Shown: positions 1 through 8,220 of the stretch, piece after piece
Numbering within the stretch: position 1 is the first letter of the stretch
How the letters are laid out: every line of letters begins with the position of its first letter
NCBI RefSeq assembly: GCF_029392075.1
Contig: NZ_CP113929.1
Coordinates: 930,001-994,000, forward strand
Source of the DNA: Bifidobacterium sp. ESL0704
Lineage (GTDB): Bacteria > Actinomycetota > Actinomycetes > Actinomycetales > Bifidobacteriaceae
Direction of reading: 5' to 3'
Length of the DNA: 64,000 nucleotides
The notes under the pieces: model-generated
Database searches by the model: none
The model's input: the letters and a program-made list of their open reading frames with translations, nothing else
Told to the model about the DNA's origin: nothing
Translations under genes and position numbers: made by a program

Positions 1-1279
1 TGTACTGCTTGAAATCGCGCGAAACATACAGCTGCCAACGCCACAGGCCCAACGTACGTTTGAGATTCCGGTCGGCAGGATTGAAGCAGGAACGGCTCCA
101 CTTACCCTCGCTGATGAGTCGCAGTGCGTCGTTCTTCAGCGGACCTGCGGGTGCGTACTTCTTCAGCACTCGCTTAGGAATTCCCATCCACAGATGTTCG
201 CTGAAGCACAATGATGGTTCGCTATGGCGGTGCATCACGAGGTCTTCGGCGATCCAACGTGCCAGATTGAAGCCGGCCTGGGTGACGTAGTCGCTGCTGC
301 CGCCCGGCCTCGGGTTGATCTCGAAGAAGCGGTAGCTGCCGTCGCGCGGGTCGCGTTTGATGTCGAAATTCACGTAGCCGGTGTAGCCGAGTTCGTCGAT
401 GAGGCGTTGGCATTGTTCGTAGACGGTCTTGTCGCCTTCGGAGATGATGGCCGCGTAGTTGCCGATGCGGTTGGGCGCGTATTCCTCCATGACCGGCCGT
501 CCCATGCACATCATGGCCACGCTGCCGTCGCTGTTGACGTACGCGTTGAGCGTGCGCATGCCGGTATCGTCGCCGGGGATGAACTCCTGGATGATGAGCT
601 CGCCTCGGTATCCGTTGCTATAGATGTCGTGGGCCACTTGGTTGAGCTCGGCGGCGTCGGCGATGGTGTAGGCCTTCTTACGCCCGGGAAAATCGATGCT
701 CAGGTATGAAACGCTGTCCGCCGCCTTCAATTCCAGCGGGAACACGGCAGGCTGAGGAACTTTCTGGCCCGATTGGAAATCCGCGAACGAATAGACCGCG
801 GTCAAGGGCGTATTGACCTTTGTGGTTTCGCAAAGCTTCCAGAACGAGACCTTGTCGACGGCGCGCTGAAGCGTCGGTCCGTCGATGGTGGAGGTCAGGT
901 AGTCCTTGCGGATTTCATCACGGTGTTCGGCGAGTAGGGCCGCGGAAGTGTCGCCGCAGGCGATGATGAGCAGCTGGCGGTCGGGGCTCTGAGCTTTCAG
1001 CTCCGTGGCCAGCTTGTGCAGCTCAGGGACGAAATGCTTTTCTTCGGTGAGGTCATTAATAACACGAATGTCGACGATTGAGGAATGGCGGCATTGGATG
1101 AGCGCGGCCGGGCCGACGGCCAGGGACTTGACGCCGTAGGCTTTGTGGAACCCGCAGGCCAGGCCGTAGGCGTTGGCTCCCGTGCCGATCAGAACCGGCA
1201 GGAACGAAGCCTGCTGTGCCGAGGTTGGGGCAGTCTCGGCGGTGTTGACGCTGCCGGTGCCGTTTGTATTGTTTGCCAT
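1..1279 (-). CDS. ATP-grasp ligase, candidate D-amino-acid/carboxylate-amine ligase of peptidoglycan (3' end outside window)
   Basis: The frame opens at ATG 1279 after an AAAGGA ribosome site and stays open to the window edge, so about 426 residues are visible and the C-terminus is missing. The N-terminal part resembles the pre-ATP-grasp region (LIGTGANAYGLACGF), and the C-terminal part has a typical ATP-grasp metal-binding segment (FEINPRPGGSSDYV). The order ATP-grasp, FemABX, MurE on one strand suggests cell-wall work. D-aspartate ligases that add a bridge residue to the stem lysine or ornithine are ATP-grasp enzymes, so that role is plausible, but the substrate cannot be read from the sequence. 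Older annotations of such proteins as short carbamoyl-phosphate synthases are probably only fold matches. Confidence is high for the fold and low for the substrate. Confidence 0.75.
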   Translation of the reverse strand, partial: MANNTNGTGSVNTAETAPTSAQQASFLPVLIGTGANAYGLACGFHKAYGVKSLAVGPAALIQCRHSSIVDIRVINDLTEEKHFVPELHKLATELKAQSPDRQLLIIACGDTSAALLAEHRDEIRKDYLTSTIDGPTLQRAVDKVSFWKLCETTKVNTPLTAVYSFADFQSGQKVPQPAVFPLELKAADSVSYLSIDFPGRKKAYTIADAAELNQVAHDIYSNGYRGELIIQEFIPGDDTGMRTLNAYVNSDGSVAMMCMGRPVMEEYAPNRIGNYAAIISEGDKTVYEQCQRLIDELGYTGYVNFDIKRDPRDGSYRFFEINPRPGGSSDYVTQAGFNLARWIAEDLVMHRHSEPSLCFSEHLWMGIPKRVLKKYAPAGPLKNDALRLISEGKWSRSCFNPADRNLKRTLGLWRWQLYVSRDFKQY

Positions 1280-1431
1280 GATACGCAATCCTTTGCAATG
1301 ACCTGACCGATGGACGGATAAAGCGATCGGACCAACCAATCAACCGATTCGGGAATCAAAAACCGATCGGCTATAAACAAATCAGGTTTCACCTACTTGG
1401 CTCAGTGGTTGGTCCTATGATTCTGCAAGTT

Positions 1432-2424
1432 CTAAAGTTTGGTCTTCAGTTTTTTCGCGGCCTTCAGCGCCTTGTAGAAGGTCTTTTTGATGGGGATGTC
1501 ACGCGCGGCGGCCACCGGGGTGATATCTTCGGTGAACTTGCATTTGAACTCGTTCAAGCCCATGAGGCTTGGCGCGAAGTCGCTGCCGATGCCCATCAGG
1601 TCGTAGGCGGTGATGCCCTGAGAGCCGAGGATGCAGCATTCGCTGTAAAGCAGTTTGTCGGTGACGTGCAGGCGCATCACGTCGTTGCGCATCGCGGCGT
1701 AGTAGCGCACGGCGTGCGTGCCGTTGACGGTGACGATGGACCAGGCCACCACGCGTCCGTCGATGCGTGCGGCGAACACGCGGCAGTGGTCGGCTCCCAG
1801 CGCTTCGATCATGTCCGAATAATCGGTGATGGGGGCCGGGGCGAAACCGTCGCGTTTGCCCGTCTCCACCATCACATCGTAATATTCGCGGAAATCGGCG
1901 ATGGCCTCTTTCGTCTCGTCGGCCACATCGGCCGGGCATTCGCGCAGCGCCTTGCGTACGTCGCGCCGGCCGCGCTTTTTCATGCGGCTGAGGATGGCGT
2001 CATCTCCGCCGGTGACGTCGATGATGACGGTCTGGTTATAGGGGATGGTGGAGAGCACCGGCGTCGTGCCGGCGGTGTACCACGTATCGATACGCAGGAA
2101 CACGATTTTCTTATCGACACGATGAACTTCAAGCGCGATGGCATCGATGGACTCACGTTCCAGCGCCTCGCTCGGTTTGGTAATCCAGACCGGCCCGTGA
2201 ACGGCACGCAGATAGTGGTAGCCGTGCGTCGCCATGTCGGTGAACCCGATGAATGCCACGGTGTTGCCGTCTTTGAGGATTCGATATGTTCCCCACGGCG
2301 TACGCCCGGGGATGTCCGCCTGGAACTTCGCCCAGATGCCGGTCTGCTCGATTGGCAGCGTGACGCCGGCCTCGCTCGCGGCCGCCTCAAGCTGGGGATA
2401 TTCGGTTTTTTCTAAGCTGATCAT
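1432..2424 (-). CDS. FemABX-family aminoacyl-tRNA-dependent peptidyltransferase
   Basis: This 330-residue protein has the usual length of Fem transferases, which use aminoacyl-tRNA to add residues to the side chain of the lipid II stem lysine or ornithine. Family signs are the aromatic-rich strand YHYLRAVHGPVWI near residue 70, KKRGRRDVRKALRE before the second GNAT-like half, and the C-terminal block YDLMGIGSDFAPSLMGLNEFKCKF. The start at 2424 follows AAAGGAAAGC. It lies 113 bp downstream of murE and 152 bp upstream of the ATP-grasp gene, all on the minus strand, which fits a bridge-synthesis block. The protein would act at the cytoplasmic face of the membrane. The amino acid transferred (Ser, Ala, Gly, Thr and others are used in bifidobacteria) is not predictable here. 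Confidence 0.88.
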   Translation of the reverse strand: MISLEKTEYPQLEAAASEAGVTLPIEQTGIWAKFQADIPGRTPWGTYRILKDGNTVAFIGFTDMATHGYHYLRAVHGPVWITKPSEALERESIDAIALEVHRVDKKIVFLRIDTWYTAGTTPVLSTIPYNQTVIIDVTGGDDAILSRMKKRGRRDVRKALRECPADVADETKEAIADFREYYDVMVETGKRDGFAPAPITDYSDMIEALGADHCRVFAARIDGRVVAWSIVTVNGTHAVRYYAAMRNDVMRLHVTDKLLYSECCILGSQGITAYDLMGIGSDFAPSLMGLNEFKCKFTEDITPVAAARDIPIKKTFYKALKAAKKLKTKL

Positions 2425-2537
2425 GCTTTCCTTTATTGTTTCGCTTCCACCATACTAATGTTCAAGTTTACGTTTACGGATGTCGTCGGATTGGGTATAT
2501 CGGATTTTCGCGCTTGGTTTTCACGGGTTTCATCGCT

Positions 2538-4109
2538 TTACGAGAACAGCCTGGTGACGATATGAGTATCGCCTTCGTAGGGGGCGTGCTTGCCGTCCAC
2601 CTTAAGCCATTGTTCCTCGCCTTTGCCGACGATCAGGATGACGTCGAAGCCGTCGTGTGCCTGCGCCTCGTGGATGGCGGTCTCGACGGCTTTCTGCCGG
2701 TCCACGATGATGTCGGCGTCCACGTTGGGGTCGGTGACGGCGGCCTGCATCGTCTCGCAGATATCCTGCGCGCGCTCCTTGTCCGGGTCATCGGTGGTGA
2801 TGATGATGCGGTCGACGCGGTGTTGCGCAGCCTCGATGATCTCCTGCCTGCGGTCCACGGCCTTGCCGCCTGCGGAGCCGCTGACCAATGTGATACGTGG
2901 TTGGTTGGCGCCGTAGCGTTCGATGGCAAAATCAATCAGTGCGGAGACGCTGGCGAAATTGTGGGCGTAATCGACGATGGCGACGTTCGGCCCGCGCGAG
3001 TCTTTGAACTGTTCCATTCGCCCTGAAATCCGCACGTTTTCGAGGGCGTGCGAGATTTTGGTGTCATTGAGATCCACGCCGGCGAGCCGTGCGATGGTAA
3101 GCGCGGCGGCGGCGTTGGCATAGTTGAAGTCGCCGTCCATGCGCAGCTTGTAGGTGTCGGCCGTGTCTGGCGAATCGGTTGCGCTGGCTTGCGCCATGTC
3201 GATATGGAATGCCGTGTGGTCCTTATCCGCGGGCCAGGCAACGGTATCCGCCTTGGTGCCGTGGTCTTGATCCTCACTATGCAGCGCAAACGTGGTGACC
3301 GGAACGTCGTCTGCGGCGGCGTCCTCAGCAATCAGGTCGGCGTGGTCGCAGTTCGCTCCCAAAACCAGCGCCTTGCTGTTGGCGGTAATCTGGCGTTTGC
3401 AATAGAGATAGTCTTCGAATGTGGGATGCTCGATGGGGCTGATGTGGTCGGGGGAGATGTTCAGGAAGGCTCCGACATCGAAGGTCAGTCCATAGACGCG
3501 ATTGACTTTGTAGGCCTGCGACGAGACCTCCATGACCAAGTATCGCATCCCGTTGTCGACCGCCTGCCGCATCATCTTGAACGCGTCCATCGATTCCGGG
3601 GTCGTCAGCGCGGAAGCCTTATAGGTATGGCCGTCAAGGCAGTTGTCGACCGAGGAAAACAGGGCGGTCTTTCCGTCACTGGCGGCGTTCAAGATCGCCT
3701 GAACGAAGTAGGCGGTGGTCGTCTTGCCCTTGGTCCCCGTGATGCCGATGAGTGTCAGTTCGTCCTGCGGCCGTCCATAGAAAGCGGCGGAAAGCAGACT
3801 CATCGCCTTGCGGATGTCGCCCACGATGATGCCGACGGCGTTGCATTGCGCGCTGAAATCCGTCTCTGAGACGTAGGCCTTGAGCCCTTGTTCGTCGCAG
3901 CCGGAAAGATACTCGGCCTTGAAACGGCCCTTGCAGCATAAGAGCGTCCCGGCCTGTACTTGTCGGGTGTCGTAGGTGATCGAGGTGAAGGCGTCGTCGG
4001 TGCCGGCAAACCGGGCAGGGTCGCGCGACCATGTCTTGCCTTGGATGATTTCGCGGAGGAGATGATGCTTGTCGAGCAATTCAACCGCAGTCGCCACACT
4101 CAGAGCCAT
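2538..4109 (-). CDS. murE: UDP-N-acetylmuramyl-tripeptide synthetase MurE (probably L-Lys/L-Orn type)
   Basis: The 523-residue Mur ligase adds the third residue to UDP-MurNAc-L-Ala-D-Glu in the cytoplasm. The P-loop GTKGKTTT sits near residues 125-132, the central domain contains EVSSQAYKVNRV and NISPDHISP, and the C-terminal domain has SGRMEQF. Enzymes that use meso-diaminopimelate carry DNPR in the amino-acid pocket. Here the matching segment reads TTDDPDKE near residues 438-445, without that arginine, which argues for lysine or ornithine as in other bifidobacteria. The start at 4109 follows GAAAGG. It is first in the minus-strand block with the Fem-like and ATP-grasp genes. Confidence 0.93.
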   Translation of the reverse strand: MALSVATAVELLDKHHLLREIIQGKTWSRDPARFAGTDDAFTSITYDTRQVQAGTLLCCKGRFKAEYLSGCDEQGLKAYVSETDFSAQCNAVGIIVGDIRKAMSLLSAAFYGRPQDELTLIGITGTKGKTTTAYFVQAILNAASDGKTALFSSVDNCLDGHTYKASALTTPESMDAFKMMRQAVDNGMRYLVMEVSSQAYKVNRVYGLTFDVGAFLNISPDHISPIEHPTFEDYLYCKRQITANSKALVLGANCDHADLIAEDAAADDVPVTTFALHSEDQDHGTKADTVAWPADKDHTAFHIDMAQASATDSPDTADTYKLRMDGDFNYANAAAALTIARLAGVDLNDTKISHALENVRISGRMEQFKDSRGPNVAIVDYAHNFASVSALIDFAIERYGANQPRITLVSGSAGGKAVDRRQEIIEAAQHRVDRIIITTDDPDKERAQDICETMQAAVTDPNVDADIIVDRQKAVETAIHEAQAHDGFDVILIVGKGEEQWLKVDGKHAPYEGDTHIVTRLFS

Positions 4110-4274
4110 ATCAAACCTTTCTTGCCGTCCATAAGGTTAGCGCATCGGGCGCGCGAAAACAGGGGATGCCCGGCACAATCGAATGGAACTTACACATCAC
4201 GGCTGGTTCGTGGTCGCCGTCTTGTTGTCAGGACCTCCTCGGCGCGGGGCTGCCGAGACCATATGGCAACCGGT

Positions 4275-5045
4275 TCAGAGCCAGCTGTCGGTGATGGGAC
4301 GACGACCGCGCGACTCCATCCACAAGTTGAACGAGTCCTTCCACTTCTTGTGGGCCTGCCGTTGCCAGTCCATCAGGTCGCCGAGCCTCAAGTTGCCGAC
4401 CTGCGGGTAGAGCGTGGACATCGGCCTGATGAGGTCCACGGCTGCGGTGGTGTCGGCGGTCGCGTCGTGGAAATCGCCGTGTGGCTCGACTCCGTAGTAT
4501 TCGGTGGTGTAGGTCAGCGTACGTTTGCCGTGACGGTGCGAGATCTCCCGGTCGATGACCAACGGGTCGACCACCAAAAGCTCGTCCGGCAACGCTTTGA
4601 GGTTCCAGCGTTTGAGGTCTCCGGCCAGCATCCGCACGTCGAAAGGCGCGTTGTAGGCCAGCAGCGGGATGTGCTTGGTCTGGGCGGCGGTGACGATGGA
4701 GCCGATGGCGGCGATGGCGTCGGCCGGTTGTGCACCGTTGGCCTCGAGGAATTCGTCGGTGAACCCATTGACCCGGCTGGCACCCGCGCTGATGTGACGA
4801 TGAGGATTGATGACCCATTCCGCCACGACATCGCCTTCATAGCCCCTTGTCGGGTCGCGTAAAACCAGCGAGGCCGAGACGATCGCATCGGTGGAACCGG
4901 TGCCGGTGGTCTCCGTATCGAAACCAAGCAGCCACGCCTCTTTCAATGTCGTGTCATCATCCTGCTCAGGGACCTGTGCTATGGCGTCGAGCATGGTTGC
5001 CGCAATGTCCGTGTCGGTATTGTTCTTGATTGGTGTCATATCCAT
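4275..5045 (-). CDS. DnaQ-like 3'-5' exonuclease (DEDDh family)
   Basis: This 256-residue protein carries the exonuclease I motif FDTETTG near residue 42, an Exo II region (LAYNAPFDVRML) and a His-Asp Exo III motif (HDATADTTAAVDL), so it is a DEDDh nuclease. It is short and has no polymerase or helicase domain, so it could be a stand-alone proofreading-type exonuclease or an oligoribonuclease-like enzyme. No strong ribosome site precedes ATG 5045; a second ATG two codons later is possible. A TACAAT box lies about 25 nt upstream. It diverges from sigH across a 224-bp spacer and is 165 bp upstream of murE. Confidence 0.88.
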   Translation of the reverse strand: MDMTPIKNNTDTDIAATMLDAIAQVPEQDDDTTLKEAWLLGFDTETTGTGSTDAIVSASLVLRDPTRGYEGDVVAEWVINPHRHISAGASRVNGFTDEFLEANGAQPADAIAAIGSIVTAAQTKHIPLLAYNAPFDVRMLAGDLKRWNLKALPDELLVVDPLVIDREISHRHGKRTLTYTTEYYGVEPHGDFHDATADTTAAVDLIRPMSTLYPQVGNLRLGDLMDWQRQAHKKWKDSFNLWMESRGRRPITDSWL

Positions 5046-5257
5046 ATTGTGCGTTGCGATTCCGACATTGTATTACCTTTATATCGAGGGATGTCGATCC
5101 CTGGCCGATGGCTCTTTCTTGTCCGGATCGGCAATATATGCCGGCGTTCGGTATCGGCCTTCGGGTCCCATATTGTCGATAAAACCGTATAGGCATGTTG
5201 TCGATGTCATAATAAACAGTGGCAAAGGCGCGTGTCGGCCGCGGCACCGGCGATGCG

Positions 5258-5263
5258 TAGAAT
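5258..5263 (+). promoter_or_regulatory. -10 box of sigH, implying a leaderless transcript
   Basis: TAGAAT is followed by six bases and then the GTG start of sigH at 5270. Transcription would begin on or next to the start codon, and no Shine-Dalgarno sequence precedes it. No convincing housekeeping -35 box was seen. Confidence 0.5.
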
Positions 5264-5269
5264 GGTAAC

Positions 5270-5962
5270 GTGACACAAACCGACCAGGCACAGCCCAAGC
5301 AGCAGAAGCGCGAGACGACCGCCCAGAAGCGTGCGCGTTTCGAAACGCTGGCGATGCCTGCCGTCAACGTGCTGTATCGTCAGGCGATGAAGCTTACGAA
5401 CAACACCGAGGATGCTCAGGATTTGGTGCAGGACGCCTACGAGCGTGCGTTCAAGGCGTTCGACAGTTTCCGCCCCGGCAGCAACTTCGAGGCGTGGATG
5501 ACCACCATCGAGCGCAACGCCTACTTCAACCAGTATGCCAAAGCCAAGCGCCGCCCCCAGCGTGCCAACGATTCAACGGGGGAGTACGACGACTGGGACA
5601 TCTATTCCGCCTCGGACCATTCTTCGGAAGGGCTGAAATCCGCCGAGCAGGAGTATCTGGACGGTTTCGCGCCCGCTGAAATCATGCAGGCGCTGGATTC
5701 GCTTTCGCCCGAACGCCGGCAGGTGTTCATCGACACTGCTATTGACGGCAAATCATACAAGCAGGTCGCCGCCGAACAGGGCATCAAGATAGGAACCGTG
5801 ATGAGCCGGCTCAATCGCGCACGCTCTCAGCTGAAAAAGGAGCTGACCGACTATGCCCGCCAGCGCGGTTACGGCAAGGATGCGTCGGAAAAATCCGCAC
5901 AAGAGGCCCAAAAGCAGGTTGCCGCGCAGAATTCGGGGGTGGCACAACAGGCGGAGAAATAG
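5270..5962 (+). CDS. sigH: ECF-type RNA polymerase sigma factor, SigH/RpoE-like
   Basis: The 230-residue protein has sigma region 2 (NVLYRQAMKLTNNTEDAQDLVQD onward, residues about 30-95; split here as NVLYRQAMKL and NTEDAQDLVQ) and region 4 (LSPERRQVFIDTAIDGKSYK, then the GTVMSRLNRAR recognition helix, about residues 145-190). It has no regions 1.1 or 3, which places it in the group IV sigma factors; in Actinobacteria the SigH branch answers thiol-oxidative and heat stress. Translation starts at GTG 5270, six bases after a TAGAAT box, so the mRNA is probably leaderless. The C-terminal tail after region 4 is lysine/glutamine-rich. A small cysteine-rich gene 89 bp downstream may encode its anti-sigma factor. 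Confidence 0.9.
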   Translation: MTQTDQAQPKQQKRETTAQKRARFETLAMPAVNVLYRQAMKLTNNTEDAQDLVQDAYERAFKAFDSFRPGSNFEAWMTTIERNAYFNQYAKAKRRPQRANDSTGEYDDWDIYSASDHSSEGLKSAEQEYLDGFAPAEIMQALDSLSPERRQVFIDTAIDGKSYKQVAAEQGIKIGTVMSRLNRARSQLKKELTDYARQRGYGKDASEKSAQEAQKQVAAQNSGVAQQAEK

Positions 5963-6051
5963 AAGAGAACCGTATCTTCACTATCCGCGAACCCCAAAAT
6001 AGCCAAAATGAGCAATAATAGTCAATTAGAAGTCACGGAAGGGAAATATCG

Positions 6052-6345
6052 ATGGACGGACGAATCAAGCGCACCAGTCGAGTGGTGGTGAGAAGCCAGC
6101 ATTCCGACGGTGTCATGCGTACCGACATCGAAGTCTCCCGTTATGATTCTGAGAACCGCCTTCCTGATGACGAATGCTTCAATCCGGAATCCTGTTGCGA
6201 CGCGCGAGAGAAAGTCCTGATCGCCGAATTGCGTGAGCTTTTGCGACCGGCTGTTGCTCCGGAATGTCTGTTTGCCAAGCTCCAGGCGACACTTGATCGT
6301 TGCTGCCTCGAGGAGTCCTGCGGCAATGACGTCGCTTCCGAATAG
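6052..6345 (+). CDS. Small cysteine-rich protein, possible degenerate RsrA-like anti-sigma factor
   Basis: This 97-residue protein follows sigH, the usual place for a zinc-binding redox anti-sigma factor. It contains seven cysteines (residues 42, 48, 49, 72, 84, 85 and 90), including two CC pairs, and an amphipathic stretch VLIAELRELLRP. The classical HxxxCxxC zinc motif of RsrA/RshA is not present: the only histidine is residue 17. The ATG at 6052 follows GAAGGG at good spacing. I infer the anti-sigma role mainly from position and cysteine content. It could have lost zinc binding, or be unrelated. Confidence 0.45.
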   Translation: MDGRIKRTSRVVVRSQHSDGVMRTDIEVSRYDSENRLPDDECFNPESCCDAREKVLIAELRELLRPAVAPECLFAKLQATLDRCCLEESCGNDVASE

Positions 6346-6823
6346 ATTAATTGGTGTAAACGATTTGAATGGTTTTCGCGTGCACGTTGTAGTGTATGGT
6401 TTTTCGTCGGCGGCGATGCAACGGTTCTGATTCGTTTATAGCTCATTCATCTATTGTCGATTGTAGGGTCATCAACCAGAATATGGTGTTGAAAACCGGG
6501 GTCCGGCCTTGCGGGAACTTTTATTTTGGCGAGGGAGAATCGTCTGAGAGCTGTTCTCAATGAGTTCAGTGAGGGGATTGGGCAGGACGCCGAGCGAGAT
6601 TTGCCGTATACCTGTGAATCTCTTTGCTGAGGATGGTGCCGATCAGATTTATGAGTGGCAACTGCTCGACAATGAGCATGGTACAATCCTAAACACTGCG
6701 AAATGGCCGATAGGTTCTGTTTGTGGTTTGTTCGTTTTGGCGCATGCGTTTTCATGGCCGATATATGGGAAACGCCCCGCAATTGCTGCGGAGCGTTTAG
6801 TGAATTCACGTATTGTACACGAC
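6346..6823. other. Intergenic region without a supported gene
   Basis: Open frames on both strands here lack ribosome sites and family resemblance, and one overlaps the bL37 gene antisense. Apart from the hairpin at 6771-6797 I see no defined element. Confidence 0.5.
6771..6797 (-). terminator. Hairpin after bL37
   Basis: Arms AACGCCCCGCA and TGCGGAGCGTT pair with one mismatch around a five-base loop, 27 bases past the bL37 stop codon. The T tract on the minus strand is only three bases, so termination is probable rather than certain. Confidence 0.5.
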
Positions 6824-6898
6824 TCAGGCATTTGGCCTTTTGCCGTGGTTGGCCGCCTTCTTGCGGCGATCCTTACGCTTACGTCCGCGCATTCCCAT
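6824..6898 (-). CDS. Ribosomal protein bL37 (24 residues)
   Basis: The peptide begins MGMRGRKRKDRRKKAANHGK and ends RPNA. It is very basic and matches, from memory, the actinobacterial large-subunit protein bL37 first seen in mycobacterial ribosome structures, whose C-terminus is also ANHGKRPN-like. AAAGGAG precedes the ATG by six bases, and a promoter with TTGTAT and GATAAT at 18-bp spacing lies just upstream, so the gene is well formed despite its size. It binds 23S rRNA in the family. It stands alone between a hairpin and galM. A gene this short is easily missed by automatic calling. Confidence 0.88.
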   Translation of the reverse strand: MGMRGRKRKDRRKKAANHGKRPNA

Positions 6899-6935
6899 GA
6901 TGGACTCCTTTACGTTCAATGAATAAGCCTTAGGT

Positions 6936-6965
6936 ATTATCGCACGTTGTTGCGACTTCATACAA
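6936..6965 (-). promoter_or_regulatory. Promoter of the bL37 gene
   Basis: On the minus strand TTGTAT (6965-6960) and GATAAT (6941-6936) are separated by 18 bp, which puts the start of transcription about 30 nt before the coding start. Confidence 0.6.
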
Positions 6966-7025
6966 TGTCACTTGGTTTCGGTCGATTTATCCGGATTCGT
7001 CCTCTCATCGGCCTTTTCATGTAAC

Positions 7026-7101
7026 AAAGTGGTCAATACTATCTTTAAGTGGTCATTTTCATCGTAGGAAGTGACCACTTAAGAGGAGTATTGACCACTT
7101 T
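7026..7101. repeat. 76-bp double inverted repeat between galM and bL37
   Basis: Outer arms AAAGTGGTCAATACT (7026-7040) and AGTATTGACCACTTT (7087-7101) pair perfectly over 15 bp. Inner arms TAAGTGGTCA (7046-7055) and TGACCACTTA (7072-7081) pair perfectly over 10 bp around a 16-base loop. The word AAGTGGTCA therefore occurs four times, twice in each direction. It lies just past the 3' end of galM, so termination is one possible role; a doubled operator is another. Confidence 0.8.
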
Positions 7102-7147
7102 ATCGCAGTATGAGATGGTCTTTCGAAAGCATCAGACTGGCTTGTTC

Positions 7148-8098
7148 TCAGTGCATTTCGGCCATGAAATAGAGGTTGGTCGTGCTGGTCTCGCCCGGAG
7201 CCACGATGATCAGGTCCTTGCCGCTGTTGAACGCGTTGGCATACGCGGTCTGCGGTTCGATGGCGACGCCGGCCGGGTGGCTATCCGGCGCGAAGCCGGT
7301 GCCGGTGCACATCTGGAAGGAGGTGATGGTCTTGTCGCCACCGACGTGCACGCTCAGTCCGTCCGGGCGTGTCAGTGTGGCGAAGACGTTGCCGTCGGCG
7401 TCGCGCTCCACATCGGTCCACGCGTCGTCGAAGGGCTGTTCGGTCAGGGCAGTGGGCTTGCGCAGGTCGTACTTGCCGCGCACGGGCTCGGTGCCGGTTG
7501 GCAGCAGACGTTCATTGACGGTGACATGCGTGCGAGCCGGAATGGTGACTTTACACTGGGCGTTCTGGCCGTCGATCTCGTCGCCGTAGCCATTGAAGCC
7601 GTTGGCGATCCACGGATGGATGGCCAAGGCCCATGGCGCGTTGACGTTGTCGTTGTTAGTGGCGGAGAGGGTGAGGGTAAGTCCGTCATCGCTCAAGCTG
7701 AAGACGGCGCGAACCAGAAGGTCGAAAGGATAGCCCTTCATGTTGCCGGTGCGCCAGGTCAGCGCCACGCGGTCCTCTTTCAGGCTCTCCAGATTCCAGA
7801 AGACGCGGTAGCCGTAGCCGTGGATGGCGTTGTGCTTTTCGTGTTCGTCGATCGGCAGTTCGTAGGTCCTGCCTTCAAAGGTGTACACGCCGTCCTCGAT
7901 GCGGTTGGGGAAGGGGACGAGCAGTTGCCCGTTGGAGCATGGCACCGTCTTATCCGGGTCCCACGAGGCGATCATATCCTTGCCGCGGTAGGTGAGCTTG
8001 CGCAGCGTCGCACCGAGTTCGGTGACTACGGCCGTGTAGTCTCCGTGCGAAATGGTGAATTGTTGGCCCGAGCGGAGGGGCAGTGTCGTTGAAGTCAT
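7148..8098 (-). CDS. galM: Aldose 1-epimerase (galactose mutarotase)
   Basis: This 316-residue cytoplasmic enzyme interconverts the alpha and beta anomers of aldohexoses and feeds the Leloir pathway. Family features are the catalytic-histidine block NAIHGYGYRVFWNLES, the NRIEDGVYTFEG strand and IHPWIANGF. The start at 8098 follows AGGAG with five-base spacing. A frame extending to 8191 adds residues without a ribosome site and was not used. Other galactose genes are absent nearby. Downstream lies the 76-bp inverted repeat and upstream the 62-bp hairpin array. Confidence 0.92.
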   Translation of the reverse strand: MTSTTLPLRSGQQFTISHGDYTAVVTELGATLRKLTYRGKDMIASWDPDKTVPCSNGQLLVPFPNRIEDGVYTFEGRTYELPIDEHEKHNAIHGYGYRVFWNLESLKEDRVALTWRTGNMKGYPFDLLVRAVFSLSDDGLTLTLSATNNDNVNAPWALAIHPWIANGFNGYGDEIDGQNAQCKVTIPARTHVTVNERLLPTGTEPVRGKYDLRKPTALTEQPFDDAWTDVERDADGNVFATLTRPDGLSVHVGGDKTITSFQMCTGTGFAPDSHPAGVAIEPQTAYANAFNSGKDLIIVAPGETSTTNLYFMAEMH

Positions 8099-8220
8099 AT
8101 CAACTCCTGTTATAGAAACGTAATTGTTACCGTTCACTATTCTAATATGACACTCTGTCTGATTCTGCGGCGCTGCAGACCAAACGAACATGTCGTTATC
8201 CAGATTTTGCCTTTTTTAGA

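Noticed and set aside
1405..2415. 336-codon plus-strand frame opposite the FemABX gene
   Set aside because: The opposite frame encodes a clear Fem transferase with a good ribosome site.
6560..6922. 120-codon plus-strand frame
   Set aside because: It covers the bL37 gene and its terminator antisense and has no start signal.
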